64,000 nucleotides of DNA from Larus michahellis (Eukaryota; Chordata; Aves; Charadriiformes; Laridae). The notes below the pieces were generated by a model. The model was not told the origin of the DNA and searched no databases. It worked only from the letters and a program-made list of their open reading frames with translations. The stretch is taken from contig NC_133903.1 in the NCBI RefSeq assembly GCF_964199755.1, positions 54,332,239 to 54,396,238 of the forward strand, given 5' to 3'. A program made the position numbers and the translations under genes. Shown here piece by piece: positions 37,842-50,361 of this stretch (its first letter is position 1; each line of letters begins with the position of its first letter).

Positions 37842-38290
37842 CATAGAATCATAGAACGGTTTGGGTTGGAAGGGACCTTAAAGACGATCCAGTCCCACCC
37901 ATCTCCCACGAGACCAGGTTGCTCCAAGCCCCATCCAGCCTGGCCTCCAGGGATGGGGCAGCCGCAGCTTCTCTGGACAACCTGGGCCAGGGGCTCACCA
38001 CCCTCACAGCAAACAATTTCTTCCTAATATCTCATCTAAATCTCCCCTCTTCCAGTTTGAAGCCATTACCCCTCGTCCCATCACTACGTGCCCTTGTAAA
38101 AAGTCCCTCCCCAGCTTTCCTGGAGCCCCTTTAGGGCCTGGAAGGGGCTGGAAGGTCTCCCCGGAGCCTTCTCTTCTCCAGGCTGAAACCCCCCCAGCTC
38201 TCTCAGCCTGTCCCCACAGCAGAGGGGCTCCAGCCCTCCCAGCATCAGACACACGCTGGGCTGGTCCGTGCTGCCTGACGGGGGGCAGAA
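37842..38290 (-). mobile_element. CR1 retroposon, about 450 bases, minus strand
   Basis: Starts tcatagaatcatagaacggt and ggaagggaccttaaagacga. ORF2-derived sequence (for example ccctcacagcaaacaatttc) follows on the reverse strand. The 5' boundary is approximate because the end is degenerate. Confidence 0.92.
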
Positions 38291-41200
38291 GGCAGCTGAG
38301 CAGACCCAAAATTCAAGCAGGGAGACCAGATGATGCCTGAGCCCCAGTAGCCCGCTGCTCTAAACCCATCCGCATCCAGAAAGGCGAGCTGGTAAGCTGG
38401 ATGTGTCCCTGCAGCCACGCAGGGCTCGGCGCTGCACTTGCTGGGCAGGCTTCCCCCTGTGCTGGTGTTACCTGGCTGCATGTCCCGAATTGGGGCAGGA
38501 CCAGATTTGGGGATGCAAAACCAGTCGCTGTATGGGAAGAGCAGCGGTGGCAGAAGCGGCAGGTAAAAAGGTTTGACAAGAAAAAGGATATAAACCTTTA
38601 AACCCCTCTGAAAGTGAAACACCACATAATCCAGATGCCTGCTTAAAATTCACCCTCCGTACCAGGGCCAGCGGATGACTTCAGCACGTGGCTTATGGTG
38701 ACGGGTAGTCTACAGCGCCGTCACCAGCATTTTATCACACCCTCGGCTGTTTGAGACATGACCTGGGAGCTGGAAGCGGTTTGTGCGTGCTCGAGAGGGA
38801 CGAGCTCCCTCTGCAACCCGTCAGCTCGTGGTTGCACCGGCGGAGAGGTTCGGGCTGGCCTCCCACCCGCTCTGCAAAATTATTTACACGAAGCAGCGGA
38901 GGGGCTGGAGCGGGGGGCTGCTCACGTGGAAAACATCCTGGAGGCGTGCGCAGCTTCTCTGGGGCCTGAGAGGGCGGCGGGCTCATGAGAAATCTGAGTA
39001 ATTAACCCAGCGCCACTTAATAAAGAAGACGATCGCTTTCAGCGTAAGTGTGCAACCCTCATCAGCCGGCGGTACTTAAACAGCCATTTCAGGCATCTTT
39101 TCAAATGGCAGTAATAAACTTGTGCGGATACTGATTTTATTAAAGCTGCTTATTGCTGTTTAATAAATGTCATGAGCTTCCTGCCAGCATCTCCATTAGA
39201 GACGGGTCAGGACGAGACCTGGAGGTATCAGATATCCAAACTCTCGCCCTCTTTTATGGCTCACCGGGAGGGGAAAACGATCACATTCATCCCCTCCTCT
39301 GATAACCTCTTTTCCAACTGACCTTCAGCTCATTCCAGCCACGGTCTTATAAAAGCTTTGGTTGATTCTCTTGATTTTATCCTGTGTCTTGGAAACTGCG
39401 GTGTTTCCCCTGAAGTCCCCTTTCCCAGTGCCAGGCGATCAGAAAAACCACCTGAAGCCATGAATCGAAAGCGCTCCACAGTCAGACGGCAGACAAAAAT
39501 CTGAAGTGCCTCATTTCTAATGTTTACTCTTTTTGCCTTAATCCCACAAATTTTGGGGGGTCACACCAGTGAAGGCCTCCTTTCCTTCTGGTCTCTTCCA
39601 AGCTGCTCTTTTCCATCTCCTTGACCTTGGGACAGGTCAAGCTTTGCTGCCATGATACCGAATAACTTCCATGTGGTCAAAGAACTTGGCAGCAACTTTA
39701 TGACAACGGGGTTGTCCTTGGCTTGGCCAGGGCTTAGTGCATCCTTGGGGTTCCTGTGCTCATCCCACTCAAGAGCCAAAGCTTTGGCCCAAGCTGGGAT
39801 GGAAACGTCTCCAATTCCTCAGGAAAAACAGGATCCTTTGGGTGTTTTTGGAAGCTGGGTGTGGAGGTGAACCATCAAACCAAGGGCCTCCTGCTTGCTG
39901 GGAAAGGCTCTTCCACCTTGCTCTTGCTTGGCTGCTTGCTGAGACGTGAGATGGATGGGGCAGCGCAGGGAAGGAGGGTGCTGTGCCGTGTCCGACCCCT
40001 GGGTGCTCACTGAGAGCTGAAACACCAGAGTTTGTGGGACTGGAAAAACCCACCCCGACACACAAACAGGGACGACTAAACCCACCAGCCTGAGAAATCT
40101 CCAAAAAGTGCATTTGTGGTTGCGAAAGCTGACTGTCGATTCGGGATCTGTCCTGTCCATCCCGGGTAAAGGTTTCAGCGTCAACACATGTCCTCTCCTG
40201 CTGAAAGCGGGACTTTCAGGTGGTTTTAAGGGCAGCCTTATTCCCTGCATGCCTTTTTTTCTCCTCTTCCCTAGGCAGTCCCCCGTGGAGACACAAGGCC
40301 ATTTTATATCGATTTCTGGCCTGAGCCAACACGACTTGGATTGATCACATTCACAACATTTTTTAAAACCTCTTCAAACAGGAATACTTCTTTTTCAGGC
40401 CACGTGAAGCCACTCTCCATGTTGATTGGGGCCACGGAGGGGATGGACGTGCCGCCTTCCTCCTCTGCTGGTGGTTTCCATGTGGCAGCCGGACGCCCTG
40501 CAGCCGCGTTTCCCACCCTCTCTCACCCAGATTATGGGGAAGGTTTAGGAAACGGGTGTTTTCCTCCCGTTTTTTGCCCAAGCTCACACAAGCTCGCCGC
40601 TGGTGTGTTTTCAGCTTTCTCCCTTGCGCCGAGACTCGTGTTCAACCCCAACGGACAGAGGAACTGGCTGCAACGATGAACTGAAGACAATCACATTTGG
40701 AAGATGGGAGCCACTGCATGCGGGTGGGTTTTTCCCCATATTTCACGTTTCTCACTCCACCAAATTGTCCACTTTGGCAGTTTATTATCATAATAATGAC
40801 AATAATTGCTTTTTCATGTGCTGTTCAAACGCTGGGATGTGCAGGACTTGAGGCTTCCCGAGGCACAGCGCCGGAAACATTAATTCCACCGAGGGCTGAA
40901 GAAGGAACCCGCCGCGGCCGTTCCTCCCCACCGCGCTCCCCCAGCGCCGGCAGTGTGTGAATGTGCACGGTTGGGGATTTCTGCCCTCAGCCACGGGCTC
41001 CTTTGTGACCCTGAGCCGGGGTCAGGGCTTTATTGACCAAAATCTGCATCTCGCTGCTCTTGAGCAAGGCAGAGTCACGTAACCCCTGTCATACAGGGCA
41101 CTGAATGCAAAATACACTAACTTTCCATATTTACTTTTTTCCCTAACTAATGGGGCCGCGTTCATCCCTGGTGCTGCTCCCAAAGCTTCCTTGAAAAGAC

Positions 41201-43199
41201 CCAAGATTTGATGCGTAACACTCGGCGATAAAAATGTGACTTTCAGAATATTTGGCAGCTGTAAAACCGCAGGGGGAGGGACCTGAATCGGCAACGAGCT
41301 TGTGAATGAGCTTGTGTTCATCCAACTCCGGTCATCCCGCAGGATCTCAAAACTGCTCCTGATGCGCAGGGTGTTTTGAGACCAAACCTCTCCCTCCTGA
41401 AACGCGCCCACGCCGAGGGGCGCAGAGGCTGTTCGACGGGAAGCGACGTCTCACTCCCGCTCGGCAGCAACTAAATTTGGGGGGGGGGGTTATTTCAGTT
41501 AGCGGAGGACCAAGGGAGACTTTGTGACACGGAACTGGCTGGCTCCTGCGGGAAGGGGGCTGCCCCAGCACCGCACAAGGGGGTGGTTCCTGCACCCGGG
41601 AGACAAAACCTTCTCCGTAACCAGATTTTGCGGAAAGGAGCCAAACGTGGCCCTGGTTTTCCTATTCACAAGCGGTTTGGAAACTGCACCGGCAGACCCA
41701 CAGCACCCACAGCAGCAACAGGCTCCCCCCCAACTCATCCTCCAGTTGCAGGATTATTTTAACACGTTCATTAACCGATCCCTCCTCAACCACAGACTCC
41801 CCGGCCATCTCGCTGTTCATCAGGCTGGCTGTCGCTTCGGCACGTATATTTATTTTTGAAATATTACAGTCGAAGTGACAAACAATCAGTTATAAACCTG
41901 AGGTTATGGGCTCCCTCCTCTGATTTACCATTTCAGGAATCATTTAAGAGATCAGCTTTTTCCATTAAGTCCATCCCAAATCAAACAGGAAACACCAAGA
42001 AGACTGCAAAACAGGTATGAAGGCAAATGCTGATTATTTTTTACCCTTGTCTCTGCCCTTCGCTGTGGTCCTTATCTTTACACACATGCTGCGTTTTCAG
42101 GTGCCCACCACCTTCATTTGGGACACACAGCTAAAATATTTAATTTCTGGTTTAGCCTCTGGAGAAAGGAAACCCTTGCCGGTGGTGTCGCATCCCATAG
42201 CTGTGAGGAAAATGAGACGACCCCGTACAGTACAGTCCCGCTTCCATCTCTGGACGATGAACATCATACCCACAGCATCCAGACCACGATTTCCCCTGTT
42301 CTGAACTTACTTAAGACTCGCATTTGAGGTTATTTAACCCACTTTCTGCCATCACTGATTTTCTCATGGACTATCCAGCCTCTTCTACACAAATCTCAGG
42401 CAATGGTCTACCCCGGTGGGGCAGCTCCTTGTTCACACTCACTCTGATTTCCCCCCAAGCAAAGTTAGAGCCCGGCACATCTTTGCCTTAGGCCTGCGAG
42501 AAATCACAAATGCAATGCCAGGAGCTGACGAAAGTGCTTGCACAGGGCACGCCTGGTCCCGGCGGAGTTGGGCTGCTCAGAAATGTCCTGGCAGCGGCCG
42601 CCGCCGAGGAAAGGCGATGCTGCCTGCGAAGGAGAGGCACTGCCTGTCCCTCCACTCGCTGCCAGACGCGCTGCTGGAGCAGCCCCTCTCTCGGCCCCGC
42701 CAGGGATGCACGGACCCGGAGCTCAGCCCCGCTCTGCGGCCGGACCCGACCTGCGGCCGAGCCCCATGGGACACGCGGCTCAGGGAACCTGAGCATCAAC
42801 CTCGCTAGAGACAGAAATGAGTTACGGCACCAAGAGTTTCTGTGTCCGGACGGCTGGAAAGCCAGCAAGGAAACGGAGAGGCTGGAGGCAGGCGCTGGAG
42901 ACCGTGCTCGGCCACGGAGGCTGGGCTGGGGCTTGTCTGAACCACATCTTCACAGACGGGGAGGGTTTTATGGTTGGGCTTTGAGGCTAAATGCAACTCT
43001 GGCTGCTCTGGGACCATGGTGCCTTCTGCCACATTGCCCGGGGTCTGGGGGCCCTTCCCAGCCCTCACAGGGTGACATCCGGGGGTTCTGTCGGGGCTCG
43101 GAGCCTTCCTGCCCTCTCCCCGCTGCCCAGCCACGCTCCGTGCCTCCGTCCTGCACCCAGGGGTGCACTGGAAGCGCTCCCGGCCCGGATGGTTCAGGG

Positions 43200-43500
43200 C
43201 AGCTGCTGCTGCCCCCAGGCAGCACCCGAGGGGCCTGGCACCCCTGAGCACTCTTTGGAGTGCTCCCAGGTGCCCCCTGAGCACCCCCGGCGCACACTCT
43301 GCACCACCCTGGAGCACTTTTAAAGCATCCCCCAGAGCATCCCGCACAGCACCCCCCGAGGCACCCCCGGAGCATCCTCCAGCGCAGCCCCGAGCGTCCA
43401 CTGCCGCGCCCCCCCCGTACCCTCCCAGCACCCCCCGAGCGCCTCCGGCGCATCCCCGGCGCGTCCCTGACGCGTCCGCCGCTCCCCCCGGCTGCCGGGA
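43200..43500. repeat. Degenerate C-rich tandem sequence next to a CpG island
   Basis: Loosely repeated gagcacccccgg-like words at uneven spacing fill this stretch. The open frames of about 290-320 codons on the minus strand and 190-245 on the plus strand here arise from the GC bias and repetition. Confidence 0.6.
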
Positions 43501-43720
43501 CCCTCCCGGGCTCCGCGTCCCCCCCCTCCCGGGCCGTACCTGGGCGCGGCGGTCGCAGCGGTGCCGGCGGCCCCGGTGCCTGCGGCGGGCGGGGAGCTGG
43601 GACGCGGGGCGGGGCGGGGCGGTGCCGGGGGGGCGGCCCGGGGCAGCGGGGATGGGCGGCGGGAGGGTTCGGCGGCAGCCAAAAGGAGCGGCTGCCGTGG
43701 GAGGCCAGAAATCCACTTTT
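43380..43720 (-). promoter_or_regulatory. KANK4: CpG island, probable KANK4 promoter and 5' UTR exon
   Basis: Dense in CpG, with GC boxes (gggcggggcggggcggtgcc) at about 43608-43626. On the minus strand the sequence CGCGCCCAG is followed by gtacgg at 43539, a strong donor, so a 5' UTR exon ending at 43540 is plausible. The link to KANK4 is inferred from orientation and from the absence of another minus-strand gene between here and 31520. Confidence 0.5.
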
Positions 43721-45864
43721 TTTTTTTTTTTTTCTTGATGTTTTATTTTCTTTTCTTCTGACCGCGGCATTGTGCCCGGGCTCTGCTTTTTTAATGCTCT
43801 TGTTTGTACTTTTCGAGCTCATCCTGTTTGCACAGATGCAGATCAAGAGGGGTGGAAGGGGAAATCTGCGGGGACGGGCCGCGGCCGCAGAACTTGCGCT
43901 GTATTTGCACCCGCTGTTCCCCGCTCAGCCCTTCAACGCGGGCCGGTTTACATCGGCCCCTCGTACCTTCATGTGACCACGTGGAAAACGTAAAGAAAAT
44001 GCAGTTTTAGGTTCAGGTTTTGAGCCTACTCGTGTGCCTTACCCCATGTGATTTACGTGCTCATCACCTGCCCGCTGGCAGCATGTCGCTGGAATGACAG
44101 CTCTTTTCCAGGCTCTGGGGACAGGCAGAAATCAGTAGTTTGGTGACCTGCAATAATACCTTTAACTTTAGGCGAAGCTGTTGATTTCGCTTGTCTCGAA
44201 GACAGAGAGGTGAACCCCAGCCCTGCTCCCGGCTGCGCTGGAGCGTGGGAGAGCAGCGGCTCTGGCAATGCTGGGGGTGGCCCCGTGGCCTCCGCGGGGG
44301 TTGTGGACTCAGCATCCACCGGGACCAACGCGGCTCCCTGTGATTCCTCTGTCCTTCGAGAGGAGCCCAAACACCCTTCAGCTCCGGGTGGGAAATGCTG
44401 TACATCGGAGCAGGGTGGGTGCCCGGCTCGGTCTGCCCTCACCCCCCATGGGAGGAGCTTGGGTGCTGAGCAAGAAGAAGACATTTCCTGATGACTTTAA
44501 GAACAGATCAAAGAATCAAGGGAAACGCGTGTCTTAGGGGAGCCTTCGGGCTTCGTGCCATGAGGACAACCCCTGCCCCTGCTGCCCAGGTTATTTTGGC
44601 AGGGACCAAAAGAGAGGGACCGTGGTATCAGAAAGGTATTTTTTCTGGCCTCACTGGCTGGTGGAGGCGGGAGACAACTTCTACATTATTTTCTTCTCCC
44701 GTTCCTGAAAAACAAACCTACTTTGACGTGCAGTCATGGCCTTCGAGGCACAGCCCCTCTCCTGCTGCTCCTGGGACGGTGCAGCTAAACCACTACCCGT
44801 CCCTTAGCCTCATCCCCAAAGCCATGACAATCCCTCAGCCTTAATGACAGCAACGGGGCTTTTGCAACAGAAACTTTGGGCACCTACAGGAAGCTCTTGT
44901 GGTCGCAGACATTCAGCTGAACTTGTGTTTTGTTCTGTTTTCCCTGGGGTTAGATTAAAGCGCTAAGAAGAGTGCGTGGGGCGGGGGGTAAGAAGTCAAG
45001 CGGTGGCAGTTCACAGCACACACTTCTGCAAGCATGCCCCAGAAAAGCAAGCAACAACTACCAAAAACCCCACTTCTGAGCAAACAGAATCATAATCAGT
45101 TCCCCTTTTCAGTCACTGAGGTTTTACTTGCTCGGTAGCTTGAAGACAAAGAATCTCTCTTCTATGAAATCTTAGGCGCTCCGAAGTGTAACGTATATGC
45201 ATAAAACTTCTGTGACCCCCCTTTTTAAGCCAAGAGAATAACAGTGCTTTCAAACAACCAGGATAAACGAGGAGTATTTTGCTGTGTGTATAAATGAAAC
45301 ATGATAAATTGTTTAAAAGCGGATTAGGTGAATTCGTGGAGGAGAGCTCCGAGGTGGCTATTGCACACGATGGCTGAAGAAGCCTCCGACATGCGGCTTG
45401 CCAGGAGCCGGGAGGGGACGGCAGGAATGCAGCCACAGTGCAGTCGCACCCTCTCCCTCCCCTTCTACCACCGCACCCGTCGGCTCCGTGCTCAGGCAGA
45501 GTCAGAGGCCGTATTCTCCGCTATGTATTTCGGTCTTGCAAATTTCGACTATTCTTAGGCGAGGTTGTGAGTCATTAAGCGCTTTCAGAATGTTTATTTG
45601 TCAAGCCACAGGCACTTAAATTTACTTCTGAAGCCAGACAACCCGCTCAGAGGATTTGTTTCTGCCGCAGAAATTACTAGGTGAAATTCCACGGCAAGAG
45701 GTCAACCCTGCTGCCCGAAACACTGCGAGTCAGATCCCGCCCAAGGGCTGCCACCAGTTTGGGATTAAAGTGGTCTCATTTTCAAAGGTCAATATAAGAG
45801 GGGGAAAGAACAACAAGAAGAATGTGGTTTCCTACAGTCTTTCACCACCTGATTTAGCTTTTCT
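43721..45864. other. Intergenic DNA, no feature recognised
   Basis: Single-copy sequence apart from a T run at 43718-43733. No exon pair or RNA gene was found. Confidence 0.5.
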
Positions 45865-46613
45865 TATGCGTGGGCCACACCAACCCCAATGCATCGCTCC
45901 AGGCTTGGGGCAGTGTGGCTGGAGAGCTGCCCGGCAGAAAAGGACCTGGGGGTTCTAATTGACAAGCGGCTGAGCATGAGCCAGCAGCGTGCCCAGGTGG
46001 CCAAGAAAGCCAGTGGCATCCTGGCTTGTATTAGAAATAGTGTGACCAGCAGAAGTTGGGAGGTGATTGTCCCCCTGTACTCAGCACTGGCGAGGCCTCA
46101 CCTTGAGTATTGTGTCCTGTTTTGGGCACCCCAATACAAGAGAGATCTCGAGGTGCTGGAGCGAGTGCAGAGGAGGGCAACAAAGCTGGTGAAGGGCCTG
46201 GAGAATAAATCTTATGAGGAGCGATTGAAGGAGCTGGGACTGTTTAGTCTGAGGCAGAGGAGGCTGAGGGGAGACCTCATCACTCTCTACAACTACTTGA
46301 AAGGACACTGTAGAGAGGTTGGGGCTGGTCTCTTCTCACAGGTAATTAGCAATAGAACAAGAGGGAATGGGTTCAAGCTGCAGCAGGGTAGGTTTAAGCT
46401 GGACATTAGGAAAAAATTCTTCCCAGAAAGAGTGGTCAGACACTGGAATAGGCTGCCCAGGGAGGTGGTGGAGTCACCATCCCTGAATGTGTTTAAGTCT
46501 CGTTTAGATGTGGTGTTAAGGGATATGGTGTAGGGGAGAACTTTGTAGAGCGGGGTTGATGGTTGGACTCGATGATCCCAAGGGTCTTTTCCAACCTGAA
46601 TGATTCTATGATT
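45865..46613 (+). mobile_element. CR1 retroposon, about 750 bases, with an open ORF2 C-terminus
   Basis: This is the longest CR1 copy here, in plus orientation. It ends ccaacctgaatgattctatg, the CR1 3' terminus. The frame 45889-46533 is open for 214 codons and reads as the end of the CR1 ORF2 protein downstream of the reverse-transcriptase core ([20 protein letters not shown], then [19 protein letters not shown], then [15 protein letters not shown]). It is 5'-truncated, so it lacks the endonuclease and the polymerase active site. A frame shift occurs near the 5' end around 45880. Confidence 0.97.
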
Positions 46614-49600
46614 TTTAAGACAGGGACCAGACCTTCCTATCTGGCTGTAATCCCTCTGAGGGTGGACGGTGGTTTGGATGGGGAAGGGACTCCCTGGGGA
46701 AGCAGGTTTCCCTCCAGTGGTGGGATGAATTCCTCCCGGAGACGCTGCCCTCACCGGCTCTGCAGTGGGGTCTCTCCTGCAGCTCCCAGAGCAGACAGAC
46801 AGGAGCGGGCTGAGGCTCCCTCCTGGGAGACAGACAGAGTTGATGCGTTCAGAGCCTGTAGTGACGGGGCCAGGGGCTGATGCGATCGAGTCCTTATGGA
46901 AACGCAGTACAAAATCACTATTGTTCTATACGATGTCACGCTTGTGCCAACATCCATTTTTGTAGACTCTCTGCAAACTGCTCCCCCGTCGCCGTGCTCC
47001 CAGGAGCTGCCTTGTATGGGCTACGAATGCGAAAATCCTGCCCCATCCACCCACACATGGCGGCACGGCCACGGCCTGCCACCGTCACTTTTTGGTGGGT
47101 AGCGTGAATGAGGCAAAATGCTTCTGCCAAGAGGTGTCTGGGTGCTACAGGAATACAAATATTAATCTAACAAAGTAGCTCAATTTGGGAAGATTTTGCT
47201 GCCCATGCCATGATTATCAAAATACTTAAAAACACCCGAGAGGTTTCCTTAACCACGCACCTGCTTTTACATGCCAAACCATGCATTTGTGCCTCCCTGC
47301 GCAGCCCAGCCAGCTGGATGCAGGCAGGAAAAAACGTGGAGGGTAGACGTGACCTCTGTGTCTGGGAGGAGAAGACGCAGCCTCCAGGAATCAACCTCGT
47401 GCTCATTCAAAAGCCGACAGCCCCGTGAACCTCCAGTGATCCCCACATAGGTACAGAAAATGCTTAATTTTCTTATGACACATGGATCAGTCTTGCAATG
47501 TTCACATCAAACCATGTGAGCTTGCCTGTCAAATCAATTTGCCACAGTTGTGTTGCCTAAAAGAAACTGCTATGTCTTTGCAAGCATAAACACCAAATGC
47601 TATTGCTTGTAGTGCAGTCAGCACTGGTGCAGCCATAGCTGGAATTCAGACATCCGCATACAGACCCCAAAAGAAAGGGAAATTCTTATTTCAGTTAAAC
47701 ATGTATCTTGTAAAGTAAAATTATAATTTTTCCATAAATCTACTTTCACTGGTGTATTTTCTGTTCCTGTTTTCTATCAGTCATCCCAGTCCCCGGTTAC
47801 TGCTTATCTGGTAGGGAGTGATTGCACTTCATCTGTTTCTGCACTAAAAAGAGGTATAAATATACTCCGCAGAACATGGATTTAGCTACCACCAGACTTG
47901 TGCAGGAACAACAAAGGGTATGTCTGCAGGGCAGCTGAGTGAGAGACGAGTAAACTGCCCTGCACGGAGCTCCACGGCCACGTACCAACCGGTCACCTAA
48001 ACAAGAAGGTTACTCAGAGAGCCCAGGGCTCTGTTCGGCACGGCTCTGCACGCAGGGCGTATATCCCTACGTGCCGTACGTATTGCCGACTGGCTGCTCT
48101 TTACACTGACCTACCACGCTGGGAGTTTCTGTGCTTTAATAGCGGTTTAGATGGCTCAGGGGACAACTTAGCTATAATGCTCCCCATGAGCTGCACCTAG
48201 AGAAGACCATTTCCCCAGACTCCTGCGGTTCCATCCTCCAGGCTGAAGGGTGAAATGTGACCCCTCAGCTTTGCAGGGACATGGAAAAAGATGTTATTTG
48301 TTATAAAACTGACAACTCTCTTTAAAAGCCAAGCAAGGGCATTTAAAGTTGTGTATTCTTGGAGCTGTGAACTCAGCAGACTGCAGCCTGCAGGAGGAGG
48401 CACTCATTTTCTTTGACACCACTCTCCCGTGACCCACTTGCAGCCCCTTCTTGTATTATGGGGCAGAAAGGAGGAACCGATCTATTCCTACACATCTTAA
48501 CATCATAAACACTTTAATAAAGTTTTGCTTTTACTGGAGTGATTCATTCACTTCACTCACATTATGATGTCTTTGACAGTAACAAAGCGCACTTTAATTT
48601 TAATGGATATGAAGTCTCTGGGATGGGCAAGGAACTTAACAGGCATCACTGGATCCTGTTCTTCAGCTGAGAGTTTCCAGCAGGGAGTTCAGCAGCTTCG
48701 GAGGGAATGGCTCTGCGATGGGGACAAGACCCAGCGCAGCGCTGCTGCGGGGCTGGCAGAGACCAAAGGCTTTGCCCGGAAGGCGATGAGATGCTTGACC
48801 ACAACCATCTGCGGGCAGCAGGCTACGGGGCCAGAGAGGCTAGACCTCTCCTTCGGGTGCTCTGGCTCCTGCTGACTGCACCAGCAGCTGGTGGAGGCTG
48901 GTCTGCCCTGCCCTGCAGGGACACAAAAGCTCTGCAGTTCCCTTCTTGATGTGGCTGCGCTGGGGGTCATGGAGGCCTTGCTATGTAATTCCTTAAAAAC
49001 CTTGCAGAAATGGCTCTGCTACGGAGAGCCGACCGTGGTTTGATTTTTTTTTAAAAAAGCAAATCCTCACCTGAATCGTGAAGCTTTGTAGCGGTGGTCT
49101 CACGTCTCTAAATGTGGACATATCCCTCCAGGTTTGAGAGGAATTATAAAATCTGTTCTAGGTGTGTCTGTCGACAGAGATGCTACCAGCAGATGGTGCA
49201 AGAATGTGCAGGTTGTTTCCTCCTGTCTCTGCTTCCAGAAGTGAGTTACAGCTCTGTGAGGTGTTATCCCGACCTAAGAACAGAGATCGGGAGAGACTTC
49301 ATTTTTATTTTATTTAATTATGGCTTGCAATATAGCACTTGGCTTCTCATTTGAATTTCAGTCCGTAATGCAAAACTGCACTGCCTCTGCCATCGGCGAA
49401 GCTGTGGATCCATGTTATATTAAACTGAGCTGCAGGCTGTGAAAGAAAATATGCATAGACAGGCAAAATACAGGGAAAAACACCCCTAACGATGCAATGA
49501 GACCACTTACACAACATCACTTTTTTTCTGCACTACAGAACTTAGCTTTCAAAGAGATTTGAGGAGAAACATTCTGTTTCAGACCTGGTCACAGAACCAG

Positions 49601-50361
49601 CTTGCCTTTGTCAGAATTTCAGTGTACAGAACCACACGTTTATATTGTTATGAACTATGCTGCTTTATCTCGACGTTATGGGTGTAATTACTGTTATTTT
49701 CTTAAGTATAATAAGATGCATAGTGTAGCTCTAGCAGTTCATAGATCACAGCCAACTGTTTTCTCCTAAGTTAAGAGAGAGAGAAATCAGAGCTAAGGCT
49801 GCATACTGCCTGCAGTGTCAGGAGCTAACATCTCGAGCTCAAAACCGATAAAGTCTCCAGCACGGAGGAGCACATCATGGTTTGTGCATTGCCAAGCTCA
49901 TGGTTTGTGGCTCAGACCTCCAAGCTGACATTTGCTTTTGGGAAGCTGAAACAAAAAGGAGCTCATTGCAGGCTTTACCATGGAGTTTACCGAACCATAG
50001 TAATTTCTAATTTATGATTTCCTGCTTTTCCTGAAGTCTGCATCTTTAAGGACGCCTAATCTAAAGCTTTTTAGACAAAAACCGGCCACACAGGTCAAGC
50101 TTTTGGGCTAGGTTTTACATGGGAGAGACTGGAGCTGGAGTAACTCCCCAATTCCCTCCCGGGTGCCCTTCTCCTCTGGGTTGTTCCATGAAGTTGCTCT
50201 GCGATCCGTGTTAGCATGATCTGGTGAAGAAGATCCCACCCTTGGTATCGGACAGTAGCTCTGCTGCTGCCTCACCCCTCACATCGCACAACCTCATCCT
50301 CCTGAGCTGCTAGAAAACAGGCAAAGAGGTACCGCTCTTAAAGGGACTCTTTCTGCAGTGG
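46614..50361. other. Intergenic DNA, single-copy
   Basis: No interspersed repeat or recognisable gene. The segment from 47.4 to 50.3 kb is AT-rich and unrepetitive. Confidence 0.5.

Larger units (their letters stand above)
31521..43539. other. Long KANK4 5' intron (inferred)
   Basis: If transcription starts at the CpG island near 43.5 kb, this is the intron between the 5' UTR exon and the start-codon exon. It includes two CR1 copies, a TAAC tetranucleotide tract at 37771-37788 and a CpG-rich patch at 35.55-35.95 kb that could be another start. No other coding exon was recognised. Confidence 0.45.

Noticed and set aside
42805-43846. Long minus-strand open frames of 321 and 292 codons, and plus-strand frames of 191-245 codons, around the 43.5 kb CpG island
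   Set aside because: They overlap one another on both strands, are low-complexity (Gly/Arg/Ala/Pro repeats) and reflect C-rich tandem sequence. No domain is recognisable.
45889-46533. 214-codon open frame as a host gene
   Set aside because: The peptide is the CR1 ORF2 C-terminus and the flanking DNA is CR1. It is part of the retroposon.
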